Position numbers and translations under genes: made by a program
Shown here: in pieces, positions 10,663 to 20,261 of the stretch
Numbering within the stretch: the stretch's first letter is position 1
Layout: every line of letters begins with the position of its first letter
The notes under the pieces: model-generated
Database searches by the model: none
What the model saw: only the letters and a program-made list of their open reading frames with translations
What the model was told of the DNA's origin: nothing
Assembly (NCBI GenBank): GCA_947177425.1
Contig: CAMWUN010000005.1
Coordinates: forward strand, 1-64,000
Source: an uncultured bacterium
Lineage (GTDB): Bacteria > Bacillota > Clostridia > Lachnospirales > Lachnospiraceae
Length of the DNA stretch: 64,000 bases
Direction of reading: 5' to 3'

Positions 10663-10901
10663 ATCATTTTTTACATTTTGGCAAAAGGAACGGCAAAACC
10701 TGGATTACTGTGAAGTGCATCCTTTGCAATTTATCGCTGTAAAATACAATTTATGCGGAATAACCAGTCTTTTTTCACATCTGCGCGATAACTGAACCTT
10801 TACAGGCACAATGCCGCTCTTATATACTAAAATTGTAAAAGGGGTTGGCGGTGACAGTCTTTATGGCTGTCGCCGCTTCGTGGTTTTACCTGTTATACCG
10901 C

Positions 10902-11513
10902 TTATAAAGCAGCATCTTCCTTATACCTGCGCCTGCGGACCACCGGGCCCTTTTTCATCACTTCCTGATACCTGAAACACTCTTGCGTATGGTCATTGAT
11001 AATCCCACATGCCTGCAAATGGGAATACACGGTAACAGAACCAAGGTATTTAAATCCTCTCTTTTTCAGATCCCTGCTGACTTCATCCGAAAGGCCGTTC
11101 CTTGCCGGAATCTGCCCCTTTTGATGTCCCATGTACAGGATAGACTTTCCCTTTGAAAATCCCCATAAATAGCTGCTGAATGTACCAAATTCTTCCTGCA
11201 CTTTTAAAAAACACCCTGCATTGTGGATAACTGCAGCAATCTTTCTCCGGGACTTTATCATCCCTTCTGCCTCCATAATACGCTGGATGTCCGCTTCCGT
11301 GTATGCCGCCACTTTCCGGTAATCAAATCCGTCAAAACAGGCCCGGAATATTTCTCTTTTCTGTATCATCATATTCCAGTTCAGCCCGCACTGCATGGCT
11401 TCCATCATCAGAAATTCAAACTGTTTCTGGTCATCATGAAGGGGGACGCCCCACTCCTCATCGTGGTATTTTATCATTTTTTCATTGCAGAGACACCATT
11501 GGCACCGTTCCAT
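10902..11513 (-). CDS. tag: DNA-3-methyladenine glycosylase I
   Basis: RCQWCLCNEKMIKYHDEEWGVPLHDD N-terminus typical of Tag. Confidence 0.85.
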   Translation of the reverse strand: MERCQWCLCNEKMIKYHDEEWGVPLHDDQKQFEFLMMEAMQCGLNWNMMIQKREIFRACFDGFDYRKVAAYTEADIQRIMEAEGMIKSRRKIAAVIHNAGCFLKVQEEFGTFSSYLWGFSKGKSILYMGHQKGQIPARNGLSDEVSRDLKKRGFKYLGSVTVYSHLQACGIINDHTQECFRYQEVMKKGPVVRRRRYKEDAAL

Positions 11514-11745
11514 ATCTCATCTCCTTGTATATCTGTAAAATTACTCATTACGTTTCGCATATTTACTTTTAGCATCCTGTGTATAGAGGGAAATTATCAT
11601 GGAAACTGAAAACATGAAAGAAAAAGACAGATAAGCAGCGGGATTGGACTTTTACATATTGCTGGTCACGAAGTGGATACAGTAACAGCTTTCAGCCTTT
11701 TCATTTATATATCCCGGAAATGCCGTAAAAATGGGCATTAAAAAA

Positions 11746-11816
11746 AGCAGATGACGGGAATCGAACCCGCCTCCTCAGCTTGGGAAGCTGATATTCTACC
11801 AATGAACTACATCTGC
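11746..11816 (-). tRNA. tRNA-Gly(CCC)
   Basis: Minus strand GCAGATGTAGTTCATTGGTAGAATATCAGCTTCCCAAGCTGAGGAGGCGGGTTCGATTCCCGTCATCTGC; cloverleaf arms pair, anticodon loop TTCCCAA, no encoded CCA. Confidence 0.93.
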
Positions 11817-11896
11817 GTATGCCTTAGTATAGCACAAAAGTCCATACTAATGCAAGTAAAAAATAAATTTCCTTTCCGTTTCCGTTTTCATACCGC

Positions 11897-13615
11897 TCAC
11901 ACGCCAAACCGCAGTTTCCGGTAGCGGTTAATGCATGCTAATATCTCCTGCTTCCTGGGGCGTGCCAGGGAGGAGGACACGTCTCCCCTTTCAAAGAGAC
12001 TTTCCAGCCCGTCCTTATCAATCTGTGCCTCTATCATTTCACTGATTTTCTTTAAATCCTTCTTACCGTCCATCAGTTTCAGTTCTGCAAACTTCAGAAT
12101 CCATGCCAGCGCCGCTGTCTGCTCCTGGTCTTTAAGCTGTTCCAAATACCGCAGTTCCACACTTTCCTTTGACAGCAGAAGTTCGCTGGTTCCCATGGTC
12201 TTGATTTTAATCCGGTCATCTTTTCTAAGCGTCATGTCCGGCTGGGGACATCTTCTGTCAATAAAGGCAGGAAATCCCTCTTCCTCCCCGCTCATGGCAG
12301 GATACGCTTTCGCCGCTTCTTTTGCCTTACCAGTAATATCATAAGGCACATATTCCTTCATCTGTATCACTGTGTCCGCCACATGGAAATAAGAACCCGA
12401 ACTTCCTGCCACAATAATAGAAGAAATGCCCAAATCTTTGTACAGGCTGTTTACCCTGCAGATAAAGGGGGTAATCGGCTCTTCCCCTGCTGAAATCACC
12501 TCCTGCATAAGCTGGTCGCGAATCATAAAGTTGGTAGCGGAGGTATCCTCGTCTATGAGAAACAGGGTGCTTCCGGCCTCCACTCCTTCCATCAGATTAG
12601 CGGCCTGTGAGGTGCTTCCGCTGGCATCCTCTGTGGAGAAATGAGCTGTGTCCTTTTTGTTTGGAAGATTCTTTATAAAAGGAGAAATGTCTACGCTGGC
12701 AATGCTGCGCCCATCCTCCGCCCGTAGCTTAACCGCTGTCCCGTCGGTGATGACCAGTTCCCGGCCATCCCCTTTAATATGGTTATACACGCCGTTCTGC
12801 AGTGCCTGCAAAATAGTGGATTTCCCGTGATAACCGCCTCCCACGAAAAGGGTAATGCCCCTGGGGATACCCATGCCAGTCACCTTTCCCATGTTAGGCA
12901 GTTCCATTGTCACCTTAAGGGAATCCGGGGAACGGAAAGGTACCGCACCCTTCATGGGCTTTTCTGATATGCCGCTTTCCCTTGGAAGGATAGCGCCGTC
13001 CGCAACAAAGGCGCTAAGGCCGAGCAGGGGAATCTGCTCCCTGATATACTGCTGGTCCTCACAAAGACAGACTGCCTGTTTTAACCTGCCTTGGTCAATC
13101 CTTGCATAGTATAAACTCTTTCTGACGCATCCGGGCAGGATATCGAAAAGCATCTTTTCCAGTTCCCTTGCATTGATGGTTCTGCCGTTAGCCGGAAATC
13201 CCGCTTCAAACCGCAGGATAATATTTCCTTTCTGCATCTTAAGGGCAGTTCTCTCAAGCACCTGCTGGCCGCAGCGGGATACCCCCAGAAGTCCGCTTTT
13301 GCCCGAACCTTTTGCCTGAAAGCTGCCGCCGCTGACCTCCCGCCCAAACAGTCTGGTCAGGTGATCCTGCACTGTGATCCGCTTTTCTCTGGTATCATAT
13401 AATTCCGGGGGAAAGCCTGCATTTTCCGCTTTCACATGCACGGAAAGTCTGGAAGGGGCCGCAAAAGGATCCCCCTGCACATGGTCGATAGAAAGCACAT
13501 AATCCTTAAAGTCGTACCGCCCCCGCAGTTCCTTATAGGCCGGATAGCCCCTGTGGTCTATCTGGTTTAATTTATTTCTTAAGTCTGTTGCTGTACGTGT
13601 ATTTTCTGTATACAT
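11897..13615 (-). CDS. ABC-class predicted ATPase (ABC-ATPase domain protein)
   Basis: 572-aa ORF; GGGYHGKSTILQALQNGVYNHIKGDGRE, FLIDEDTSATNFMIRD. Confidence 0.8.
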   Translation of the reverse strand: MYTENTRTATDLRNKLNQIDHRGYPAYKELRGRYDFKDYVLSIDHVQGDPFAAPSRLSVHVKAENAGFPPELYDTREKRITVQDHLTRLFGREVSGGSFQAKGSGKSGLLGVSRCGQQVLERTALKMQKGNIILRFEAGFPANGRTINARELEKMLFDILPGCVRKSLYYARIDQGRLKQAVCLCEDQQYIREQIPLLGLSAFVADGAILPRESGISEKPMKGAVPFRSPDSLKVTMELPNMGKVTGMGIPRGITLFVGGGYHGKSTILQALQNGVYNHIKGDGRELVITDGTAVKLRAEDGRSIASVDISPFIKNLPNKKDTAHFSTEDASGSTSQAANLMEGVEAGSTLFLIDEDTSATNFMIRDQLMQEVISAGEEPITPFICRVNSLYKDLGISSIIVAGSSGSYFHVADTVIQMKEYVPYDITGKAKEAAKAYPAMSGEEEGFPAFIDRRCPQPDMTLRKDDRIKIKTMGTSELLLSKESVELRYLEQLKDQEQTAALAWILKFAELKLMDGKKDLKKISEMIEAQIDKDGLESLFERGDVSSSLARPRKQEILACINRYRKLRFGV

Positions 13616-13620
13616 ATTTC

Positions 13621-15387
13621 CTACATTCTTTCCGGCGCAGTAAATCCAAGGAGGTCAATGCATGTTTCAAGAATATCCCTTGTCAGTAAAAGAAGGGCTA
13701 CCCAGCCGGACTTTATCTCCTCATCTTCCTGCGCAACAATTTTGGTTTCATGGTAAAAACGGTTAAAAGCATTGGCAAGGTCATAAATATAAGCGCAGAC
13801 CTTGTGGGGCGCCGTCTCCTTATAAGCAGTTTCCATCATCCCGTTAAATCCTGCCAGATTCAGCATCAGCGCTTTCTCAGACCCGCTTCTGGCTTCTTTA
13901 AGCAGCGTGCACTCCCCACTGCCTCCCTGCTCTTTTATCTTATTTAATATAGATTTGATTCTCACAATGGTGTACAAAATGTAAGGCCCGGTATCTCCCT
14001 CAAAGGAAGTGAACTTATCCACATCAAAAATGTAATCCTTCGATGCCTGGTTGGACAAATCGCCGTATTTGATGGCTGACAATGCCACCACCCGGGCTGT
14101 CCGGCGCGCTTCCTCCTCGTCCACCTGCCTGTTGTCGGTAATCTTCCGGTACATCTCCTCATTGATTTCCTTTACCAGCATTTCAAGGCGCATGACGCCT
14201 CCTTCCCTGGTCTTAAATGGCTTTCCGTCCTTTCCGTTCATGGTGCCGAAACCAATGTGCAGAAGATCCGTTTCCGGTTCCACCAGTCTGGTTTTCCTTG
14301 CGCAGCGGAATATCTGCTCAAAGTACAAATCCTGACGTTTGTCCGTCACATAAATCATTCTGTGGGGATGGTAATTCTGCATCCTGTCCATAATCGTAGC
14401 CAAATCCGTCGTATTGTAAAGGGACGCGCCGTCTGACTTTAAAACCATGCATGGGGGTATTTCCTTCGTATCCGTCTCTTCCTTTACATCCACCACCAGA
14501 GCCCCGTCGCTGATATAGGCATACCCCTCCTTTTTCAGATAATCCACCATGCCCGGTATCAAGTCCTGGACATCGGATTCCCCCTTCCAAAGGTCAAAAT
14601 CCACCAGCAGATTTTCATAATTTTTCTTTAAATCTGCTACCGACACCTGCATAATGTGATTCCACAGTGCACGGTATCCCCTGACTCCGCTTTGGAGTTT
14701 AAAAGTGGCTTCCATGGCCCGCTCTTTATAAGCGGCGTCTTCCTTGGATTTGGCGCTGGCCGTAGGGTAAATCTCCTCCAGCTCCGAAATGGTAAAAGGG
14801 GCCTCCTCAGGATAATCCCCTTCAAAATCTTCCTGAAAATATACAAGGTTCGGCTGACGCTCCTTTAATTCCGTGATAATCAGCCCCATCTGCAGTCCCC
14901 AGTCTCCCAGATGGATATCCCCCAGCACATCATGCCCGGCATACCGTGCAATCCGCTTAATACTCTCGCCGATAATGGCCGGACGCAGGTGTCCCACATG
15001 AAGGGGCTTTGCCACATTAGGGCCGCCATAATCTACAATGATTTTGCAGGGGGACTTTGGCATATCCATGCCGAACTTCTCCCCGGCACGCATCCCGTTC
15101 AGATATTCAGCCACAAAGGCTTCCCTCACCTTTAAGTTAAGAAAACCGGGATTTACCGCCTCCACACTGGCAAATACTTTACTGCTGCCTAATTTCTCCG
15201 CCACATCCCCGGCAATCATAATGGGCGCTTTCTTGTAGAGTTTCGCCCCTGCCATTGCGCCGTTGCACTGATATTCACAAAGATCCGGCCTGTTAGAGGG
15301 GGTCACTTTTCCAAGTTCCCTGCTGAAACCAGCCGCCTCAAAAGCATCTTTCATTTCCTCTGAAATTAAATCCAGAAACTTCTTCAT
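13621..15387 (-). CDS. argS: Arginyl-tRNA synthetase
   Basis: GGPNVAKPLHVGHLRPAIIGES signature; start moved to MKKFLDL with a GGAGGA RBS. Confidence 0.92.
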   Translation of the reverse strand: MKKFLDLISEEMKDAFEAAGFSRELGKVTPSNRPDLCEYQCNGAMAGAKLYKKAPIMIAGDVAEKLGSSKVFASVEAVNPGFLNLKVREAFVAEYLNGMRAGEKFGMDMPKSPCKIIVDYGGPNVAKPLHVGHLRPAIIGESIKRIARYAGHDVLGDIHLGDWGLQMGLIITELKERQPNLVYFQEDFEGDYPEEAPFTISELEEIYPTASAKSKEDAAYKERAMEATFKLQSGVRGYRALWNHIMQVSVADLKKNYENLLVDFDLWKGESDVQDLIPGMVDYLKKEGYAYISDGALVVDVKEETDTKEIPPCMVLKSDGASLYNTTDLATIMDRMQNYHPHRMIYVTDKRQDLYFEQIFRCARKTRLVEPETDLLHIGFGTMNGKDGKPFKTREGGVMRLEMLVKEINEEMYRKITDNRQVDEEEARRTARVVALSAIKYGDLSNQASKDYIFDVDKFTSFEGDTGPYILYTIVRIKSILNKIKEQGGSGECTLLKEARSGSEKALMLNLAGFNGMMETAYKETAPHKVCAYIYDLANAFNRFYHETKIVAQEDEEIKSGWVALLLLTRDILETCIDLLGFTAPERM

Positions 15388-15505
15388 TTCCTGTCTCCTC
15401 CGTATGAAATTCTCAACATCCATTGTACATTATAATATAACGCCAAGGCAAGCAAATTTCAAATCCAAATACAGTATTAACTATCCCCACACAATATCAG
15501 TAAAT

Positions 15506-16219
15506 TCAGCGGTCGTCCCCAGACAGGGCGGCGTCCCCCTGCCGGGGATGCCTTTCCAGCCTGGAAAAAACGCATCCGCAGTAGTCCTGTCTGTACAGGC
15601 CATACTCTGCGGAAAGCTCCACCGACCGTTTATAGCCGTCCTTTTTCTTAAAGTCGGAAGGAAGAAAGGCTGTTCCGTATTCCAAAGCAAGCCGCTCCCC
15701 TATCTCATTTATCTTTGCCGCATTTTTTAAAGGGCTGATGGTCAGGGTTGTGGTAAAGTAATCGGCATTTGCTTCCCCTGCCCGTATCGCCGTTTCCAAA
15801 AGCCGCAGCTCATAGCACACAAAACACCGCTCTGTCCCTTCTTTGCACTTTTCCAGCCCCTTAACACTTTCAAAAAATATGTCCTTATCGTAGCTGCCCT
15901 CTATCACTTCTATTTTATAGGCGTCCTCCCTTCCTCCACCGGACAGACGCCTGTTGAATTCTCCTATCAGTCTTTTCTGCTCTGCTGCCCGCTTCAGATA
16001 CTCCCCATCTTCAGTAATATTGGGATTATAATAAAACACAGTGATCCTGAAAAAAGACCGCAGATATTCAAGCACATAGCTGCTGCAGGGTGCGCAGCAG
16101 CTATGAAGAAAGAGATGTTTTCCTTTGTTTTTTTCATTACTTAATATTTTGTCCAGTTCCTTTGCGTAATTCCTGTTCATCATTCCCACCAGTTTACAGC
16201 CTTTCGTCTTTTTATCCAT
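15506..16219 (-). CDS. queH: Epoxyqueuosine reductase QueH
   Basis: HSCCAPCSSYVLEYL, FYYNPNI, CFVCYELRL motifs; start could be at internal Met 16180. Confidence 0.8.
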   Translation of the reverse strand: MDKKTKGCKLVGMMNRNYAKELDKILSNEKNKGKHLFLHSCCAPCSSYVLEYLRSFFRITVFYYNPNITEDGEYLKRAAEQKRLIGEFNRRLSGGGREDAYKIEVIEGSYDKDIFFESVKGLEKCKEGTERCFVCYELRLLETAIRAGEANADYFTTTLTISPLKNAAKINEIGERLALEYGTAFLPSDFKKKDGYKRSVELSAEYGLYRQDYCGCVFSRLERHPRQGDAALSGDDR

Positions 16220-16248
16220 AGGAAAACCCTACATGGATAATCATATAC

Positions 16249-16605
16249 CTATCTGCCCTGACAGTAAACAGAAATTGCCTCTTTTACAAATTCAGCAGTG
16301 CCTTCTCCCCCTGCCTTGTCAATATTGCCCTTCATACGCTCATCGCCTACATACATTTTTCCCAGCCTGTCTAAAATTTCATCGGTACAGTTGTAGTAGT
16401 TTTCCGTAATAAATGCCTGTAATTCTCCTATTTTCTTCTGTACCTTTTCATCTGACGGGGATAACTGCCGCAAAGCTCCGGTCTCTGCAAGCAGAGCCAA
16501 AAGTTTCGGGCCGGTTTCAATAAGCCGATAGCATCATAATGGTGAAGCGTCCGGACACTTACCCCTGTGATTTTGCTTACCTCATTGACTGTCCGCATAT
16601 CCATC
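16249..16605 (-). pseudogene. Internally deleted MerR-family regulator: MerR HTH N-terminus joined in frame to TipAS C-terminus
   Basis: In-frame reading from ATG 16605: [56 protein letters not shown]...GGEGTAEFVKEAISVYCQGR; full-length homologues are about 250 aa. Confidence 0.75.
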
Positions 16606-16633
16606 CCTCCTGTATTCCTTTACCCGTTTTTAC

Positions 16634-16664
16634 ATTGTATACTATGACGCAACGTAAGAGTCAA
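16634..16664 (-). promoter_or_regulatory. MerR-type promoter/operator with 19-bp spacer
   Basis: Minus strand TTGACT-CTTACGTTGCGTCATAGTA(19)-TACAAT directly upstream of the MerR N-terminus. Confidence 0.8.
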
Positions 16665-16750
16665 GCATTATTTTTGTCTGCCAGTCAACACTTTTTTGCC
16701 GCTAACACGCTCCCACGGAAACTTCATCTCAAAGCGTTGCACAAATACCC

Positions 16751-16790
16751 TTGACAGAATCAACTCAACATTGTATATTCAATGTTGAGT
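16751..16790 (+). promoter_or_regulatory. Promoter with palindromic operator of the padR gene
   Basis: TTGACA-17 bp-TATATT; inverted repeat ACTCAACATTG-TATATT-CAATGTTGAGT centred on the -10. Confidence 0.82.
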
Positions 16791-16813
16791 ATATAAATTA
16801 GGGGGGTAAAATT

Positions 16814-17350
16814 GTGACGAAATTACTTGTACTCGGTTTGTTAGATGATGGCCCTAAATCTGGATATGATATTCAGCAAAAGTTGAGTGAAGCTGATGCT
16901 GAAAGATGGGGCGGCGTATTAGTTGGATCTATATATCATGCTCTGAAAAAATTGGAACAGGAAAAGTATATAAAATTAGCTGGTGTTGAACAAACTGGTC
17001 ATAGGCAAAAAGCCGTGTACCAAATCACAGAACAAGGCAGGATATATTTACAGTCTTTAATTCAGGAATCCTTGAGCAGTGTGTCCGCTTTATATCCAAC
17101 GACATTATACAGCGGCCTGTCTCTACTTGAAAAAATTCCTCGTGAAGCTGCTTTCCACGCATTGGAAATGCAAAAGCAATTATTAGAGAAAGAATACCAG
17201 GCACTGAAACAAGGAGAACTGCAAAATGAACAGGAACAGCAGGAAATTCCTCCGCTATCAAAAATAACGATTGAAAATATGTTTTTGATTCTCCAACAGC
17301 AACAACTATTTGTTGAAAAGATATTGGAGATATTGGAGGATAAAACATAA
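16814..17350 (+). CDS. PadR family transcriptional regulator
   Basis: LLVLGLLDDGPKSGYDIQQKL...GSIYHALKKLEQEKYI; GTG start. Confidence 0.88.
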   Translation: MTKLLVLGLLDDGPKSGYDIQQKLSEADAERWGGVLVGSIYHALKKLEQEKYIKLAGVEQTGHRQKAVYQITEQGRIYLQSLIQESLSSVSALYPTTLYSGLSLLEKIPREAAFHALEMQKQLLEKEYQALKQGELQNEQEQQEIPPLSKITIENMFLILQQQQLFVEKILEILEDKT

Positions 17351-18411
17351 TGAAATTGACAATATTTGTGCTTTGGGGTCTAATAGCTTTCTTTGCATTT
17401 TGGCTCAAAGCTATAAAAGTTTATAATGCAAAAAAGTATAGTATTAAAGCTGAAAAAGGGATACAAGAAGCGAAATATATAACCATTGGAGAGATAAAGC
17501 AGTATATCCAGATTCGCGGGCAAAGCATTTCTAATCCGTTTATTATCATGCTTCATGGAGGCCCCGGCAACAATATGGCCTATTATTCCTATAGATGGCA
17601 AACACTGTTGGAACATAAATATACTATTGTTCATTGGGATCAACGTGGATGTGGAAATACTTATTACAGCAATAAAAATGCTCAAAAGCCAACATTGGAA
17701 TTGCTGTTGACAGATTTAGAAGCATTAGTTACATATATTTGTGCAGAGTATAAAAAGGAAAAAGTCATCATCATGGGGCACTCATGGGGGACATTTTTAG
17801 GAGCTGTTTATTCAATAAAATATCCTGATAAAGTAGAGGCATATATCTCCATTGGACAGATGTTAGATTTCAAAAAGTCTGAGCAAATTTCTGCACAAGA
17901 AGCAATTCGGTTAGCAAATATAGCTGGTAATCATCAGCAGACACAAGAACTTCAGCAAAAACTCACATTAGTTATGGGTTTCCATAAGTTTGACAGGCAA
18001 GAGGCTATGTACCTGCTCAACTTTCGTCAACTAAAGGAAAAGTATTTGCCTGCTCAGTATCCTAAAAAGATGCTTTCCCTCAGAATTTTTTCGCCCTATA
18101 TGACTTTTCGTGACTTCAAATGGATGATTGCATTTGATAAACTTGTTGAAACCAACAAAGAAATATATCAAGAACTATTGTTAAAAGAACTGTCCCTATA
18201 TAATTATGCTTTGGATTATTTTGTTCCAGTGATTATAATTGCAGGAGAAAATGACTGGACAACACCACATACTATGGCCTTAAAGTATTTTGAAGATATT
18301 TCTGCTCCATATAAAAAGTTCATAACAATTAAGGATGCCGGACACATTCCATTTCTTGATAAGCCAGAAGAGTTTGCCGAAACACTGTTAGATGCACTTC
18401 ACAGTTTATAG
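17350..18411 (+). CDS. Alpha/beta hydrolase (prolyl iminopeptidase-like)
   Basis: MLHGGPGNNMAYYSYRW, HWDQRGCGNTYY, MGHSWGTFLGA; start overlaps the padR stop (taATG). Confidence 0.85.
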   Translation: MKLTIFVLWGLIAFFAFWLKAIKVYNAKKYSIKAEKGIQEAKYITIGEIKQYIQIRGQSISNPFIIMLHGGPGNNMAYYSYRWQTLLEHKYTIVHWDQRGCGNTYYSNKNAQKPTLELLLTDLEALVTYICAEYKKEKVIIMGHSWGTFLGAVYSIKYPDKVEAYISIGQMLDFKKSEQISAQEAIRLANIAGNHQQTQELQQKLTLVMGFHKFDRQEAMYLLNFRQLKEKYLPAQYPKKMLSLRIFSPYMTFRDFKWMIAFDKLVETNKEIYQELLLKELSLYNYALDYFVPVIIIAGENDWTTPHTMALKYFEDISAPYKKFITIKDAGHIPFLDKPEEFAETLLDALHSL

Positions 18412-18565
18412 AACTGAGAAATTTTCCACTTTTTTGCCCCACAGTAAGCTGCGAAAATAGTCTTTTCCTGTCGGCTCTGCGTCTGTGCGTCTGGCTCTTT
18501 GATGATGTATCTGCTTTCCCCTGCAAATGAAAATTTAACTAATGAAAGATTTTCTATAACATAAA

Positions 18566-18592
18566 AACAGGGGAAGCTTCGCTTCCCCTACT
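18566..18592 (-). terminator. Intrinsic terminator downstream of purA
   Basis: AGGGGAAGC-TTC-GCTTCCCCT hairpin followed by a T run on the minus strand. Confidence 0.75.
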
Positions 18593-18609
18593 GCCCGGCT
18601 ACCGCTTTC

Positions 18610-19902
18610 TTATTTCTTAAGCGGACTTTTCCTGTATATTATGTCATCCCGGCCCGGTCCGTTGGATACCATGGTAATGGGATGCCCAATCTGTTCTTCA
18701 ATAAATTCCACATAATTCCTACAGTTTTCCGGCAGGTCTTCGTAATTCCTGATTCCCCGTATCTCGCATTTCCATCCGGGAAGTGTCTTAAGAACCGGTT
18801 TTGCCTTTTCCAGTTTTGCCGTTACCGGAAAATCCGTTGTAACTTCCCCGTCAATGTCATAGCCCACACAGACAGGAATCTCGTCCAGATAGCCCAGCAC
18901 GTCCAGCACGGTAAAGGCCACGTCCGTAGCCCCCTGCAGTCTGCACCCGTATCTGGAAGCCACACAGTCAAACCACCCCATACGTCTGGGACGCCCTGTG
19001 GTTGCGCCGTATTCTCCGCCGTCGCCGCCCCGTCTCCTTAATTCCTCCGCTTCCTCCCCGAATATTTCGGACACAAAAGCCCCTGCTCCTACCGCTGAGG
19101 AATATGCTTTACATACGGTAATAATCTCTTTAATTTCATAAGGCGGAATGCCTGCCCCGATTGCGCCATAGGCCGCTAAGGTGGAAGAAGACGTTACCAT
19201 GGGGTAGATGCCGTGATCCGGATCTTTCAGAGTGCCAAGCTGCCCCTCTAAGAGAATGGTCTTTCCCTCCTTCATTGCCCTGTCCAGATATGCAGACACA
19301 TCGCACACATACGGGGCAATCATTTCCCTGTACCCGCGCAGGGTTTCCATAAGCTGTTCCGGGTCTATGAGGGGCTTATGGTACATATGTTCCAGCATAA
19401 TATTTTTCTGCTCACAGACTCTTTCTATCTTTTCCCTAAGCCGCTCCTCATCAAAAAGTTCGCTGACCTGGAAACCAATCTTTGCATATTTATCCGAATA
19501 AAAAGGTGCAATGCCTGATTTTGTGGAACCAAAAGATTTTCCTCCAAGCCGCTCCTCCTCATACTGGTCAAGGAGAATATGATAGGGCATTACCATCTGC
19601 GCCCTGTCAGATACCAGAATTTTAGGCATAGGCACATTTCTGTCCGTAATGGATTTTATTTCATTAAAAAGCACCGGAATATTCAGTGCCACGCCGTTGC
19701 CCACAATGCTGGTAGTATGACTGTAAAATACACCGGAGGGCAGCGTATGCAATGCAAATTTCCCATAATTGTTCACAATGGTATGCCCTGCATTGGCTCC
19801 CCCCTGAAAACGGACAATAATATCCGCTTTCTGTGCCAGCATATCAGTTATCTTGCCCTTTCCTTCATCGCCCCAGTTGGCTCCTACTACCGCTTTAACC
19901 AT
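18610..19902 (-). CDS. purA: Adenylosuccinate synthetase
   Basis: MVKAVVGANWGDEGKGKITDMLA; start trimmed from 19953 to the conserved Met. Confidence 0.93.
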   Translation of the reverse strand: MVKAVVGANWGDEGKGKITDMLAQKADIIVRFQGGANAGHTIVNNYGKFALHTLPSGVFYSHTTSIVGNGVALNIPVLFNEIKSITDRNVPMPKILVSDRAQMVMPYHILLDQYEEERLGGKSFGSTKSGIAPFYSDKYAKIGFQVSELFDEERLREKIERVCEQKNIMLEHMYHKPLIDPEQLMETLRGYREMIAPYVCDVSAYLDRAMKEGKTILLEGQLGTLKDPDHGIYPMVTSSSTLAAYGAIGAGIPPYEIKEIITVCKAYSSAVGAGAFVSEIFGEEAEELRRRGGDGGEYGATTGRPRRMGWFDCVASRYGCRLQGATDVAFTVLDVLGYLDEIPVCVGYDIDGEVTTDFPVTAKLEKAKPVLKTLPGWKCEIRGIRNYEDLPENCRNYVEFIEEQIGHPITMVSNGPGRDDIIYRKSPLKK

Positions 19903-19986
19903 ATTCTTTTCCTCCTGCCGGATACCTGTGACGGCGCTGCGCCAATTCCGCAAACCGCATCAGGCATTTACTATCAAACGCTGTTA

Positions 19987-20013
19987 TCCTTGCAAACCAG
20001 CTTACTATAACAA
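19987..20013 (-). repeat. Diverged member of dispersed intergenic repeat (TARGCTGGYTTGC type)
   Basis: Minus strand ...TTATAGTAAGCTGGTTTGCAAGG; compare 34197-34225, 42403-42431, 56599-56622. Confidence 0.5.
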
Positions 20014-20037
20014 CAATCAGCACGCTCTGCGAACTGA

Positions 20038-20088
20038 CCTTATGTTAAACGACGGATGTCAGGCTTAGCCAGCCATCCTTATGTTAAC
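20038..20088 (-). repeat. Hairpin-forming intergenic repeat
   Basis: Minus strand TTAACATAAGGATGGCTGGCTAAGCCTGACATCCGTCGTTTAACATAA; near-identical to 34019-34058. Confidence 0.7.
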
Positions 20089-20093
20089 ATGAA

Positions 20094-20124
20094 CAAAAGC
20101 AGGCTTGTAAAAACCTGCTTTTAT
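20094..20124 (-). terminator. Intrinsic terminator
   Basis: AAAAGCAGG-cttgtaaaaa-CCTGCTTTT. Confidence 0.65.
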
Positions 20125-20261
20125 TATCAGCTTCTTACCTGATGATTATACCTGATATATAACCATAAGTAAAATCAATATTTATTATATGTATTATAAA
20201 TAAAAATTATATCATTCTAATAATGACTTTCCAGCCAGACTGCTTCTTTTGAGCTGCCCGG

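Noticed and set aside
10843-10882. Strong hairpin GGCGGTGACAG...CTGTCGCCGC considered as terminator or ncRNA
   Set aside because: Lies between convergent genes, but no adjacent T run and no similarity to a known RNA; too little to call.
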